A DNA stretch of 64,000 bases from Nostoc sp. CMAA1605 (GCF_021596505.1 NZ_PJIZ01000012.1:30611-94610); one strand, 5' to 3'. Positions 35,943-48,000 are shown, counted from the stretch's first letter. Notes: a model not told the origin generated them from the sequence alone. Numbers and translations: made by a program.

Positions 35943-37253
35943 TCATTCTTCAGGTTCATCTTTTTGGAGACGACGGCGCACGGAATCGGTGTGAGAGGGT
36001 AAACCTTCTGCTGATGCTAGTGTATCTATTGCACCGGCAACTTTTTGTAGAGCTGTGGTGGAATATTGAATAATGTTGGAATGCTTCAGGAAAGTTTCTA
36101 CTCCCAACGGGGAAGCATAACGAGCTGCTCCAGAAGTCGGTAATGTATGATTAGGCCCTGCTAAATAGTCTCCTACCGCTTCTGGTGTAGAGTAGCCTAA
36201 AAATATTGCGCCAGCATGACGAATTTGAGGGAGCAATGCCCAAGGGTCTTTAATTTCTAATTCTAAATGTTCCGGTGCAAATTCATTAGAGAGTTCGGCA
36301 GCTGCTTCTAAAGATTCCACCAGGATTATTAAACCGTAATGAGCGATCGCTTTTTCTGTATCTATCCGTCGTGGGTGATCTACTAGCTGTCTTTCCACTG
36401 CTACTTGTACATTTTTCGCCAAAGCTGGATCTGTAGTTAATAAAATCGCCGCCGCCATTGGATCATGTTCAGCCTGCGCTAACATATCCGTCGCCACATG
36501 GATAGGGTTAGCAGTTTGATCAGCAATAATCAACACCTCACTAGGCCCTGCTAAACAATCAATCCCCACCTTACCGTAAACTAGCTTTTTCGCTAGGGTG
36601 ACATAGATATTACCAGGCCCAGTAATTACATCTACTTTAGGAATGGTTTCTGTACCATAAGCTAAAGCGGCGATCGCTTGCGCTCCTCCCACCCGATAAA
36701 TTTCCTTAACACCAGCCTCCTGCGCTGCTACTAACACCGCCGGGTTAATAGTTTTTTCCGTTCCTGGTGGTGTCACCATCACTATCCGAGGAACACCTGC
36801 TACCTTCGCCGGAATCGCATTCATTAGCACCGAACTCGGATAAGCGGCTCGTCCCCCAGGAACATATAACCCCGCCTTATCTACAGGCGTGTAACGTTTA
36901 CCTAAAACCACATCATCATCCCCGAAGTTTACCCAACTTTTAGGGACACGCTGACGATGAAAAGCTTCTATTTGCTTACAAGCCAACTTAATCGCGGACA
37001 ACAGTTCTGGTGATACCTGTTGGTAAGCCGCATCCAATTCCGAACCTTTCACCAGCAGTTCTTCTGGCTTGAGAATTTGATGGTCAAATTCGGCAGTATA
37101 ATGTAGCACAGCTTTATCGCCTTGGCGTTTCACTGCTTGCAACACTTCTCGCACCGTCGCCTCTTTATGAAGAACTTGTTCATCATCGGTGCGATCGCAG
37201 ATCCGTTGCAATTCTGCTTTTACATCTGCCTGCTGAGTAATGATTCGCAGCAT
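35943..37253 (-). CDS. hisD: Histidinol dehydrogenase
   Basis: Catalyses the last two steps of histidine synthesis, L-histidinol to L-histidine, with two NAD+ and zinc. 436 residues. Family blocks: VDKAGLYVPGGRAAYPSSVLMNAIPAKVAGV, the signature IDCLAGPSEVLIIADQTANPIHVATDMLAQAEHDPMA with the catalytic Glu/His (AQAEHD), EFAPEHLEL, and GPNHTLPTSGAARYASPL with the zinc-binding His. Not in a his operon, as usual in cyanobacteria. Confidence 0.96.
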   Translation of the reverse strand: MLRIITQQADVKAELQRICDRTDDEQVLHKEATVREVLQAVKRQGDKAVLHYTAEFDHQILKPEELLVKGSELDAAYQQVSPELLSAIKLACKQIEAFHRQRVPKSWVNFGDDDVVLGKRYTPVDKAGLYVPGGRAAYPSSVLMNAIPAKVAGVPRIVMVTPPGTEKTINPAVLVAAQEAGVKEIYRVGGAQAIAALAYGTETIPKVDVITGPGNIYVTLAKKLVYGKVGIDCLAGPSEVLIIADQTANPIHVATDMLAQAEHDPMAAAILLTTDPALAKNVQVAVERQLVDHPRRIDTEKAIAHYGLIILVESLEAAAELSNEFAPEHLELEIKDPWALLPQIRHAGAIFLGYSTPEAVGDYLAGPNHTLPTSGAARYASPLGVETFLKHSNIIQYSTTALQKVAGAIDTLASAEGLPSHTDSVRRRLQKDEPEE

Positions 37254-37581
37254 GGAGTAAGGACAATGCCAAAATTTTAGAATATTCCTGCCTGAGAACT
37301 AGGTTAGCTCCTACCCCATAGAGGCCAAGAGTTGATGCTGATTCTCTTCTCTAGCTTAACCTGGATTTTTTTGATACTCTCAAGGTCTATGAAATTGATT
37401 GGGGATTGGGGATTGGGGACTGGGGACTAGGGACTGGGGACTAGGGAAGAAATGCTAATGACTAATGACTATTGACTATTGACTAATTTTTTTTCAGAAC
37501 CCCTAACATTGGCAAAATAGATGCTATATTAGTAAGTCTAGTAGTGTGTGTACATAATTAATAGTCTTTTTGGGATCGACT
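37254..37581. repeat. Divergent gap with two STRR families
   Basis: Between hisD and rpsT. GGGGATT/GGGGACT heptamers occupy 37400-37446, and AATGACT/ATTGACT heptamers 37449-37484. The remaining DNA must hold the two divergent promoters. A TATATT-like box at about 37530 is a candidate for rpsT. Confidence 0.65.
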
Positions 37582-37875
37582 GTGGCGAATACAAAGTCTG
37601 CTCTTAAGCGCGCCAAAATCGCAGAACGCAATCGGCTGCGTAATAAAACCTATAAATCAGCTGTAAGAACGCTGATGAAAAAATATCTGGAAGCGGTTCA
37701 AGTCTATGCCGCTAACCCTACACCAGAACTTCAAGAACAAGTACAAACAAGGCTGTCGGAAGCTTATAGCAAAATCGACAAAGCCGTAAAACGTGGCATT
37801 CTTCATCCCAACAATGGGGCAAGAAAAAAATCGAGATTGGCCAACAAGCTCAAGCCACTAACAAAAACAGCGTAA
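37582..37875 (+). CDS. rpsT: 30S ribosomal protein S20 (bS20)
   Basis: Small-subunit protein that binds 16S rRNA. 97 residues from a GTG start ([25 protein letters not shown]), which matches the family N-terminus; a TTG four codons earlier is less likely. [24 protein letters not shown] is the conserved C-terminal part. Tight neighbour of tatD, an order also seen upstream of rpoB in other Nostocales, from memory. Confidence 0.95.
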   Translation: MANTKSALKRAKIAERNRLRNKTYKSAVRTLMKKYLEAVQVYAANPTPELQEQVQTRLSEAYSKIDKAVKRGILHPNNGARKKSRLANKLKPLTKTA

Positions 37876-37945
37876 GCAGTTATTAGTCATTAGTTACTAG
37901 TCATTGACTAAATAACTAATGACCGATGACTAACGACTAACAACC
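37876..37945. repeat. STRR tract (TTAGTCAT / AATGACT units)
   Basis: TTAGTCATTAGTTACTAGTCATTGACT is followed by the complementary AACTAATGACCGATGACTAACG. It can fold as a hairpin and may limit read-through from rpsT to tatD. Confidence 0.7.
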
Positions 37946-38731
37946 ATGCAGCTGATTGACACCCACGTTCATCTCAACTTTGATAACTTCCAGCCAGATT
38001 TGACAGCAGTGCGATCGCGATGGCAAGCAGCAGGACTTGTACACCTTGTACATTCTTGCGTCGAACCAGCAGAATTTTCCAGTATTCAAGCCATAGCACA
38101 CCAATTTCCTGAAGTCAGTTTTGCCGTGGGATTACATCCCCTAGATGCCGAAAAGTGGCACAGTCAAACAGCACAGGAAATACTATCTTTAGCCAAATCT
38201 GACTCCAAGGTAGTAGCTATTGGTGAAATGGGACTGGATTTTTATAAAGCCGATAACTATGAGCAACAGCAAATAGTATTTGAGGCACAATTAGCGATCG
38301 CCTCGGAATTAGATTTACCTGTAATTATTCACTGTCGGGAAGCCGCAGTGGCAGTTAGGGAAATTTTACAAAAATGGCAAGAACGCACCAATAACCAGAT
38401 TAGGGGTGTGATGCACTGCTGGGGAGGTACACCAGAGGAAACTCAATGGTTTCTGGATTTGGGGTTTTGTATTAGTTTCAGTGGTACTGTCACCTTTAAA
38501 AACGCCAAAGCTATCCAAGCCTCGGCTGCAATGGTGAACAGCGATCGCCTGCTCATAGAAACCGACTGTCCCTTTCTCGCTCCCGTACCAAAACGAGGGG
38601 AAAAACGTAACGAGCCAGCCTATGTCCGTTATGTAGCAGAGCAAATAGCAACGCTACGTCAAGAGACATTAGCAACTATTTCGGCTCAAACCACTCAAAA
38701 CGCCTGTAAGCTATTTGGTCTATCAATATAG
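37946..38731 (+). CDS. tatD: TatD-family metal-dependent hydrolase (DNase)
   Basis: 261 residues, TIM-barrel nuclease. Metal ligands are visible: HxH in DTHVHLNF (about residue 6), Glu in [11 protein letters not shown] (about 96), His in PVIIHCREA (about 132), His in GVMHCWGG (about 157), and Asp in [12 protein letters not shown] (about 207). Roles in other bacteria include DNA fragment trimming and repair, or D-aminoacyl-tRNA editing in a related branch. Downstream of rpsT and upstream of rpoB on the same strand. Confidence 0.93.
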   Translation: MQLIDTHVHLNFDNFQPDLTAVRSRWQAAGLVHLVHSCVEPAEFSSIQAIAHQFPEVSFAVGLHPLDAEKWHSQTAQEILSLAKSDSKVVAIGEMGLDFYKADNYEQQQIVFEAQLAIASELDLPVIIHCREAAVAVREILQKWQERTNNQIRGVMHCWGGTPEETQWFLDLGFCISFSGTVTFKNAKAIQASAAMVNSDRLLIETDCPFLAPVPKRGEKRNEPAYVRYVAEQIATLRQETLATISAQTTQNACKLFGLSI

Positions 38732-39660
38732 ATATAGCTAAAGCCGAAAGTTGAAAGTGATAATCAATCTCACTTTTACCTTTCGAGCCGCAGGAGTTAA
38801 ACACAACAAGGATTTTAGCTTGGTGATTTTAGATTTATCGCAGCCACAAGCGACGAGGTAAAGTCCAAAACACTAGCCAAAATTCCCCATCTTAAATTGA
38901 CATCTCAACTCTCAGCTTGTTAATATCAAGCTTTTGAGGTCTTTTGGATTAACTTTGCCTATTTATCTTGTAGGTCGCCCTTAAAAATAAAATGCAAGGA
39001 GGAAAAATATGCTAAAATTAATGCCTCCAAAACATTTTGTGTGCGCCATAATGATAATGAAGGAACAGAGGAATCCTCTGCTTGATTTTGTAAAGTTATC
39101 AACTTGACCATCCTCACACCTCTACACACGGATGCTCTCAATGGCTGAAACAACTTAGCAACCAACATTGAGATAGATTGTCCCTTGATTAAACCTATAG
39201 AAAATTGTTAAAAAAAATTGTCTTGTGATTACAATCCCACAAAATCAAGCCATTTTGCTCCAGAGCTTACAAAATTTAGCTCAGTTCCTCAATATCAGAC
39301 TATCACCGTAAATACATATGGTGTAGTGCAGAGCAAACAATAGCTGCGTAAACTAGTAAACGCGCTTTGAGGAGGGGAAGTGAGGCAAAAAATCAAATTC
39401 AAGCAAATAGAATGCAGCTGTTCAGACATACATCAAATAGCTGTATTTTTCTAGCTGTTGCTGGTGATTAAGGGCTATGACCCCCCTTGTCAAAATCGTC
39501 CCCAACCGCTTCAATTGCTGCGTTTACCCACACCTGAGTAAAGTTCAGGTGACATCAAAGGAGAAGTTACCCAACAGCTAAGGACAGTAGCTAGTGACAT
39601 CAACTCCCAGTGTGTAGCTACTTCCACTCAAGATTTAACCAGGTTGACAAAGGTAGAGGC
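38732..39660. other. Long upstream region of rpoB
   Basis: About 930 bp without a large gene. It holds the small ORF at 39009-39107 (separate entry). Promoter and leader of the rpo operon must be here, but I cannot place boxes. Just before rpoB the leader has the short direct repeat ACCTGAGTAAAGTTCAGGT (39530-39550), which can pair as a small hairpin. Confidence 0.4.
39009..39107 (+). CDS. Candidate small ORF with a strong ribosome binding site
   Basis: 32 codons, ATG to TGA. A near-perfect AAGGAGG lies at 38996-39002, six bases before the ATG, better than that of most genes here. The product begins MLKLMPPKHFVCAIMIMKEQ and ends LLDFVKLST; weakly hydrophobic centre, no known motif. The 3' part contains the palindrome AGAGGAATCCTCT. 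It could be a short peptide, a leader peptide in the rpoB upstream region, or a chance combination. Confidence 0.4.
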   Translation: MLKLMPPKHFVCAIMIMKEQRNPLLDFVKLST

Positions 39661-42600
39661 ATGATTAGCGAAAATTATATTGAACCCGCCTTTTTGTTGC
39701 CCGACTTAATTGAAATCCAGCGTTCAAGCTTTCGCTGGTTTTTAGAAGAAGGGCTGATTGAAGAACTTAACTCCTTTAGTCCTATTACAGACTATACGGG
39801 CAAACTAGAACTGCATTTTTTAGGACAGAACTACAAGCTCAAGGAGCCAAAGTATAGCGTCGAAGAAGCGAAACGGCGGGATAGCACCTATGCTGTGCAA
39901 ATGTACGTCCCCACACGCCTGTTAAACAAAGAAACAGGTGATATTAAAGAGCAGGAAGTATTTATTGGGGATCTGCCTTTGATGACCGATCGCGGTACGT
40001 TTATCATTAACGGTGCCGAACGGGTAATTGTCAATCAAATTGTGCGATCGCCTGGAGTTTACTACAAATCAGAAATCGATAAAAACGGGCGACGTACCTA
40101 TTCAGCTTCACTCATTCCTAACCGGGGTGCGTGGCTAAAATTTGAAACCGACCGTAACGATTTGGTGTGGGTACGCATCGACAAAACCCGCAAACTCTCA
40201 GCCCAGGTACTTTTGAAGGCTCTAGGGTTATCAGATAACGAAATTTTCGACGCTCTACGTCACCCTGAGTATTTCCAAAAAACCATTGAAAAAGAAGGGC
40301 AATTTTCCGAAGAAGAAGCCCTGATGGAGTTATATCGCAAACTCCGTCCTGGTGAACCACCAACAGTCTTAGGTGGACAACAACTCCTAGACTCCCGTTT
40401 CTTCGACCCCAAACGTTATGACTTAGGTAGGGTAGGCAGATACAAACTCAACAAAAAATTGCGGTTGTCAGTTCCCGAACCAACACGCGTCCTCACACCG
40501 CAAGACATCTTGGCAGCCGTCGATTACCTGATCAACCTAGAATATGACATCGGTAGCGTAGATGACATTGATCACTTAGGCAACCGTCGGGTACGCAGCG
40601 TAGGCGAATTGCTACAAAACCAAGTCAGAGTAGGTTTGAACCGCCTCGAAAGAATCATTCGAGAAAGAATGACCGTATCTGATGCCGAAGTTTTGACACC
40701 AGCATCCCTAGTCAACCCCAAACCCCTAGTAGCAGCCATCAAAGAATTCTTCGGCTCTAGCCAATTGAGCCAATTCATGGATCAAACCAACCCCCTAGCA
40801 GAACTGACCCACAAACGCCGTCTCTCAGCTTTAGGCCCCGGTGGTTTGACCAGAGAACGGGCAGGATTTGCGGTGCGAGACATTCACCCATCTCACTACG
40901 GACGGATTTGTCCCATCGAGACACCAGAAGGCCCCAACGCAGGTCTAATTGGTTCTTTGGCTACCCATGCACGAGTGAATCAGTACGGCTTCCTCGAAAC
41001 TCCCTTTAGACCAGTGGAAAATGGTCTAGTGAGATTCGATTTGCCCCCAGCGTACATGACTGCCGATGAAGAAGACGATTTGCGGGTAGCTCCAGGGGAC
41101 ATTCCCGTCGATGAAAATGGACACATCATTGGGCCACAAGTACCAGTCCGTTACCGTCAAGAATTCTCCACCACCACCCCAGAACAAGTAGACTACGTGG
41201 CAGTATCTCCGGTACAAATCGTATCGGTAGCTACCAGTATGATCCCCTTCCTAGAACATGACGACGCTAACCGCCCCTCATGGGTTCTAACATGCAACGT
41301 CAAGCCGTACCTCTACTCAAACCAGAGCGTCCCTTGGTGGGGACAGGCTTAGAAGCCCAAGGTGCGAGAGACTCCGGGATGGTGATTATTTCCCGGACAG
41401 ATGGGGATGTCACCTACGTAGACGCGACAGAAATTCGTGTCCGTCCCAAACCCAACGCCCCAGAAATTAAATACCGCCTCTCCAAATACCAGCGTTCTAA
41501 CCAAGATACCTGTCTCAACCAGAAACCCTTGGTGCGAATGGGTGAACGGGTAGTAGCAGGGCAAGTATTAGCTGACGGTTCATCTACGGAAGGCGGTGAA
41601 TTGGCACTAGGACAAAATATTGTCGTCGCCTATATGCCCTGGGAAGGCTATAACTACGAAGACGCGATTTTGATTTCTGAGCGACTAGTCCAAGATGACA
41701 TTTACACCTCAATTCACATTGAAAAATATGAAATTGAGGCGCGCCAAACCAAACTCGGCCCCGAAGAAATCACCAGAGAAATTCCCAACGTCGGGGAAGA
41801 TGCCCTGCGTCAATTAGACGAACAGGGGATCATTCGCATTGGGGCGTGGGTAGAAGCTGGCGACATCTTAGTTGGTAAAGTCACACCTAAAGGGGAATCC
41901 GACCAACCCCCAGAAGAAAAACTGTTACGGGCAATTTTCGGTGAAAAAGCACGGGATGTGAGAGATAACTCCCTGCGCGTTCCCAACGGTGAAAAAGGGC
42001 GGGTAGTCGATGTGCGCCTGTTTACCCGTGAACAGGGTGATGAATTACCCCCAGGGGCGAACATGGTGGTACGGGTGTATGTCGCCCAGAAACGGAAGAT
42101 TCAGGTAGGCGACAAAATGGCAGGTCGTCACGGGAATAAAGGTATTATTTCCCGCATATTGCCCATAGAAGATATGCCCTATCTGCCTGATGGCTCACCA
42201 GTAGACATTGTGCTGAATCCCCTGGGTGTACCCAGCCGGATGAACGTAGGACAAGTATTTGAGTGTCTTTTGGGTTGGGCTGGCTATAACTTAGGCGTGC
42301 GGTTTAAGATTACCCCCTTTGATGAAATGTATGGGGAAGAATCATCTCGCCGCATCGTGCATGGCAAATTGCAAGAATCACGGGACGAAACAGGTAGAAA
42401 TTGGGTATACAACCCCGATGACCCAGGCAAAATCATGGTGTTCGATGGTCGGACAGGAGAACCATTCGACCGACCTGTAACCGTGGGTGTCGCTTATATG
42501 CTCAAACTCGTACACCTAGTAGACGATAAGATTCACGCTCGTTCTACAGGCCCCTACTCCTTAGTCACACAGCAACCCTTGGGTGGTAAAGCCCAACAAG

Positions 42601-42959
42601 GTGGTCAGCGATTTGGAGAAATGGAAGTGTGGGCTTTGGAAGCCTTCGGTGCAGCATACACCTTGCAAGAATTGCTGACAGTCAAATCTGACGATATGCA
42701 GGGGCGGAACGAAGCCTTAAATGCGATCGTTAAAGGCAAGGCAATTCCCAGACCTGGTACACCAGAATCCTTTAAGGTGTTGATGCGAGAACTGCAATCC
42801 TTGGGCTTAGATATTGCCGTACATAAGGTAGAAACCCAAGCGGATGGTAGTTCCTTGGATGTAGAAGTCGATTTAATGGCAGACCAATCAGCCAGAAGAA
42901 CACCACCCAGACCAACCTACGAATCGCTCTCCCGCGAATCACTGGAAGACGACGAGTAG
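39661..42959 (+). CDS. rpoB: RNA polymerase beta subunit, interrupted by a single-base frameshift
   Basis: Catalytic subunit of RNA polymerase. The frame from 39661 ([25 protein letters not shown]) runs to codon 537, then breaks. After DDANR the family motif [13 protein letters not shown] is found in the next frame (from 41277). Adding one G after CGC near 41274 (CGCCCCTCATGG to CGCGCCCTCATGG) restores it perfectly, giving 1099 residues. As written, the first frame ends at 41352 with 25 wrong residues. Downstream blocks are intact: [29 protein letters not shown], and [24 protein letters not shown]. An intact rpoB is needed for life, so sequence error is the leading explanation. Confidence 0.93.
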
Positions 42960-43027
42960 AGAGTGCTGAGTGCTGAGTGCTGAGTGCTGAGTGTTTTCTC
43001 CATCTCAGCAATTAGCACTCAGCACTG
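42960..43027. repeat. STRR tract between rpoB and rpoC1
   Basis: Four GAGTGCT units, a spacer, then the complementary AGCACTCAGCACT. The halves can pair to a stem of about 14 bp within the operon mRNA. Confidence 0.85.
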
Positions 43028-43088
43028 AGAAATCTCTCAAAACCTTGCCTTTTAATTGAATAATTTACTCAAAACTCAGCACTTAAGT

Positions 43089-44966
43089 ATGAGACCAGCC
43101 CAAACTAATCAGTTTGACTACGTAAAAATCGGCTTGGCATCACCAGAACGGATTCGCCAATGGGGAGAAAGAACCTTACCCAATGGTCAGGTAGTTGGTG
43201 AAGTCACCAAACCAGAAACTATTAACTATCGGACTCTCAAACCAGAGATGGATGGCTTGTTTTGTGAGCGCATCTTTGGCCCGGCAAAAGATTGGGAATG
43301 TCACTGTGGTAAATACAAGAGAGTCCGCCACAGAGGGATTGTTTGTGAGCGTTGCGGCGTAGAAGTCACCGAATCACGGGTACGCCGTCATCGTATGGGG
43401 TACATCAAACTTGCAGCCCCTGTAGCCCATGTTTGGTATCTCAAAGGAATTCCTAGTTATATTTCCATCCTGCTCGATATGCCCTTGCGGGATGTGGAGC
43501 AAATTGTCTATTTCAACTCCTATGTGGTTCTCAGCCCTGGTAACGCGGAGACCTTAAGCTATAAACAACTACTGAGCGAAGACCAGTGGTTAGAAATCGA
43601 AGACCAAATTTATAGCGAAGACTCTCAGTTACAAGGCGTTGAGGTAGGTATTGGTGCAGAAGCATTGTTGCGCCTGCTGGCTGATATTAACTTAGAGCAA
43701 GAAGCGGAAAACCTCCGTGAAGAAATTGGCTCTGCCAAAGGGCAAAAACGGGCAAAACTGATTAAACGCCTGCGGGTAATTGACAACTTCATCGCTACTG
43801 GTTCCAAACCAGAGTGGATGGTAATGACAGTTATTCCCGTCATCCCTCCAGATTTGCGCCCAATGGTGCAACTAGACGGTGGACGGTTTGCTACTAGCGA
43901 CTTAAATGATTTATATCGTCGGGTAATTAACCGGAATAATCGTTTAGCAAGACTCCAAGAAATTCTGGCACCAGAAATTATCGTCCGCAACGAAAAGCGG
44001 ATGCTACAAGAAGCTGTAGACGCTTTAATTGACAACGGTCGTCGGGGACGTACCGTAGTTGGTGCTAATAACCGACCCCTGAAATCTTTGTCTGACATTA
44101 TTGAGGGTAAACAAGGACGTTTCCGGCAAAACTTGCTGGGTAAACGGGTTGACTACTCCGGACGTTCCGTAATTGTGGTGGGGCCAAAACTGAAAATTCA
44201 CCAGTGCGGTTTGCCCAGAGAAATGGCAATTGAGTTATTCCAACCCTTTGTCATTAATCGTTTGATTCGTAGCGGCATGGTGAACAACATCAAAGCTGCG
44301 AAAAAACTCATCTCCCGTTCTGACCCCAGTGTTTGGGATGTTTTAGAAGAGGTGATCGAAGGACACCCCGTCATGCTCAACCGTGCGCCTACCCTACACC
44401 GTTTGGGTATTCAGGCGTTTGAGCCAATTTTGGTAGAAGGTCGAGCCATTCAACTACACCCGCTAGTTTGTCCCGCCTTTAACGCTGACTTTGACGGCGA
44501 CCAAATGGCGGTACACGTACCCCTATCCTTGGAAAGCCAAGCGGAAGCGCGGTTATTGATGTTGGCTTCTAACAACATCTTGTCACCAGCGACGGGTAGA
44601 CCAATTATCACTCCTAGCCAAGACATGGTATTGGGAGCATATTACCTGACGGCGGAAAACCCCGATGCTACCAAAGGCGCAGGTAGATTCTTTGGGTCTC
44701 TGGATGATGTGATCATGGCCTTCCAGCAAGAACAAATTGATCTGCACGCCTATATATACGTGCGGTTTGATGGTGAAATGGAAACCGAGCAACCAGACAC
44801 CGAACCCCAGGAAGTGGTAAATAACGAAGACGGTAGCCGGACTGTCATGTACAAGTTCCGCCGTGTCCGAGAAGATGCCCAGGGCAACTTAATTTCTCAG
44901 TATATACGCACAACCCCTGGTCGCGTTATTTACAATAAAGCGATTCAAGAAGCACTTGCTAGTTAG
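43089..44966 (+). CDS. rpoC1: RNA polymerase gamma subunit (N-terminal part of beta prime)
   Basis: 625 residues, the standard size of the cyanobacterial gamma subunit. The start at ATG 43089 gives [32 protein letters not shown]; a TTG at 43056 would add an STRR-encoded tail. The zinc site is [24 protein letters not shown]. The catalytic Mg site [16 protein letters not shown] carries the three Asp residues near residue 460. Also conserved are [23 protein letters not shown] and [16 protein letters not shown]. Second gene of the operon. Confidence 0.97.
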   Translation: MRPAQTNQFDYVKIGLASPERIRQWGERTLPNGQVVGEVTKPETINYRTLKPEMDGLFCERIFGPAKDWECHCGKYKRVRHRGIVCERCGVEVTESRVRRHRMGYIKLAAPVAHVWYLKGIPSYISILLDMPLRDVEQIVYFNSYVVLSPGNAETLSYKQLLSEDQWLEIEDQIYSEDSQLQGVEVGIGAEALLRLLADINLEQEAENLREEIGSAKGQKRAKLIKRLRVIDNFIATGSKPEWMVMTVIPVIPPDLRPMVQLDGGRFATSDLNDLYRRVINRNNRLARLQEILAPEIIVRNEKRMLQEAVDALIDNGRRGRTVVGANNRPLKSLSDIIEGKQGRFRQNLLGKRVDYSGRSVIVVGPKLKIHQCGLPREMAIELFQPFVINRLIRSGMVNNIKAAKKLISRSDPSVWDVLEEVIEGHPVMLNRAPTLHRLGIQAFEPILVEGRAIQLHPLVCPAFNADFDGDQMAVHVPLSLESQAEARLLMLASNNILSPATGRPIITPSQDMVLGAYYLTAENPDATKGAGRFFGSLDDVIMAFQQEQIDLHAYIYVRFDGEMETEQPDTEPQEVVNNEDGSRTVMYKFRRVREDAQGNLISQYIRTTPGRVIYNKAIQEALAS

Positions 44967-45078
44967 GAAAGTCAATAGTCAATAGTCAAAAGTTAAGAGT
45001 CAAAATTATTTGGCCGATGACTAATGACTATTGACTAAGGACTAATGACTATTGACTAAGGACTAATGACTAATGACT
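44967..45078. repeat. STRR tract running into the rpoC2 start codon
   Basis: Tandem AATGACT/ATTGACT/AGGACTA heptamers fill the whole gap and the last unit supplies the rpoC2 start (AATGACTAATGACTAACG). No separate ribosome binding site is left. Confidence 0.85.
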
Positions 45079-48000
45079 AACGAAAAAATGATTTTTCGCA
45101 ATCGCGTCGTTGACAAAGGTCAACTGAGAAATTTGATCTCTTGGGCATTCACCCATTATGGGACGGCGCGTACTGCGGTGATGGCGGATAAGTTGAAGGA
45201 TTTAGGCTTTCGCTATGCGACAAGAGCTGGGGTTTCGATTAGTGTGGATGATTTGATGGTTCCTCCCAGTAAGCGGAGTCTATTGGAAGCAGCCGAGGAA
45301 GAAATTCGCGCTACCGAAGCCCGTTATCAAAGAGGGGAAATTACCGAAGTAGAACGTTTTCAAAAGGTAATTGACACCTGGAACGGTACTAGTGAAGCCC
45401 TCAAAGATGAAGTGGTAGTCCACTTTAAAAAGACCAATCCCCTCAACTCTGTATATATGATGGCGTTCTCTGGGGCGCGGGGTAACATCTCCCAGGTGCG
45501 TCAGTTGGTAGGGATGCGGGGACTGATGGCAGATCCTCAAGGGGAAATTATTGACTTACCTATCAAAACTAACTTCCGTGAAGGTTTGACTGTAACGGAA
45601 TATATTATCTCCTCTTATGGTGCGCGTAAGGGCTTGGTAGACACAGCGTTACGCACCGCCGACTCTGGTTATCTGACCCGCCGTCTCGTGGACGTATCCC
45701 AGGATGTAATCATTCGGGAAATTGACTGTGGTACTACCAGAGGGATTCCCCTACGGGCAATGACTGAAGGGAATAAGACTTTAATCAAGTTGTCTACACG
45801 CTTGCTGGGTCGGGTAGTGGGAGAAGATGTCATCCACCCCACTACTAAAGAAGTAATTGCACCACGTAATACCCCAGTTTCTGATGACTTAGCTAAGGAA
45901 ATTGAAAAGGCTGGGGTGACGGAAGTTTTAGTGCGATCGCCTCTCACCTGTGAAGCCGCCCGTTCTGTGTGTCAACACTGCTACGGCTGGAGTTTGGCAC
46001 ACGCCAAAATGGTAGACTTAGGTGAAGCCGTCGGGATTATCGCTGCTCAAAGTATTGGTGAACCTGGAACCCAGCTCACCATGCGGACATTCCACACTGG
46101 CGGTGTGTTCACTGGGGAAGTAGCGCAACAAGTCCGTTCCAAAATTGATGGGACTGTTAAACTACCCCGGAAACTACGGACAAGACCCTATCGGACTCGT
46201 CACGGGGAAGATGCTTTATACATAGAAAGCAATGGTGTGTTTATTCTAGAACCACCAAAAGAAGGTGAAGAAACACCAACACCCCAGGAAGTTCAAGTTA
46301 CCCAAGGTTCAACATTATACGTATTTGACGGACAGCAGGTAAAACAAGGCCAATTACTGGCGGAAGTTGCCCTGGGTGGACGGACTACCAGGACAAACAC
46401 AGAAAAAGCTGTGAAAGATGTGGCTTCTGACTTAGCTGGAGAAGTGAAGTTTGCCGAAGTTGTCCCCGAACAAAAAACCGACCGTCAAGGTAACACCACC
46501 ACCACAGCCGCTAGAGGTGGTCTAATTTGGATCTTGTCTGGGGAAGTTTATAACTTACCCCCTGGAGCAGAATTAGTAGTCAAAAACGGCGACTCCGTAG
46601 AAACTAACGGCGTATTGGCAGAAACTAAACTCACCACATTACATGGTGGTGTAGTTCGTCTACCAGAAGCTACCCCAGGAAAGAGTACCAGGGAAATTGA
46701 AATTATCACTGCTTCGGTAGTTTTAGACCAAGCAACAGTCACCGTTCAAAGTTCCCAAGGGCGCAACAACTACCTCGTCACCACAGGTAATAACCAAGTG
46801 TTTAACCTGCGGGCTACACCAGGCACAAAAGTGCAGAATGGTCAAGTGGTAGCTGAATTGATTGATGACCGCTACCGCACCACCACCGGTGGGATGCTGA
46901 AGTTCGCTGGCGTAGAAGTCCAGAAGAAAGGCAAAGCCAAGCTGGGTTACGAAGTGGTACAGGGCGGCACACTGTTGTGGATTCCCGAAGAAACCCACGA
47001 AGTCAATAAAGACATCTCCCTGTTGTTGGTAGAAGATGGCCAGTATGTAGAAGCTGGATCAGAAGTAGTCAAAGACATCTTCTGTCAAAACAACGGGGTT
47101 GTGGAAGTCACCCAGAAAAACGACATTCTGCGGGAAGTAGTCATCAAGCCAGGAGAACTGCTGATGGCCGATGACCCAGAAGCAGTTATGGGACGTGATG
47201 ATACATTCCTCCCTGCTGGTGAAGAATTGTTGGGACGGGTATTCCCTGAACTGCGTTATATCCAGTATGTGGAGTCACCAGAAGGCCCCGCACTGTTAAG
47301 CCGTCCGGTTGTGGAGTTTGCCATCCCCAATCAGCCCGATGTTCCTTCTACTACCTCCGTTAGTCAACAAACAGGTCGTTCCATTCAACTACGGGCAGTA
47401 CAACGCTTACCTTACAAAGATTCCGAACGAGTCAAATCTGTGGAAGGTGTGGAGCTTTTACGTACTCAGTTGGTATTGGAAATTGACCAAGAAGGGGAAC
47501 AAGAACATAACGCTTCGCCTCTGGCTGCGGATATTGAATTACTTCCTGACACAGAAAATGCCGACGTTCAACGCCTACAGTTGGTAATTTTGGAATCCTT
47601 AGTGATTCGGCGTGATATTGCGGCTGATGCGACTCAAGGTAGTACCCAAACCAGCTTGGAAGTCAAAGAAGGCGATATGATTTCGCCTGGTGCGGTGGTA
47701 GCACGTACCCAAATCTTGTCTAAGGAAGGCGGGATTGTGAGGGGCGTACAAAAAGGTACGGAAGCAGTACGCCGTTGTTTGGTGCTGCGTCACAGTGACA
47801 TGGTGACAGTCAATACCAGTGTCCAGCCCAAGGTGAAAACAGGTAGTTTAATTGTGGCTGGTGCAGAAATTGCTCCTGGTGTGTTCGCTGAGGAATCTGG
47901 TCAAGTTGTCTCCGTTAAGAGTGCAGGGAATCAGCAAACAGCAGGGGAATCTAGCGCACTCAGCACACAAAACTACGCCATCACTATCCGTGTCGGTCGT

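Noticed and set aside
41277..42959. Rpo beta naturally split into two subunits
   Set aside because: No independent ribosome binding site at the second frame, the break falls in an invariant motif, and one added base restores it.
42772..43011. Minus-strand frame opposite the end of rpoB
   Set aside because: Repeat-encoded N-terminus (STRR) and otherwise the shadow of rpoB.
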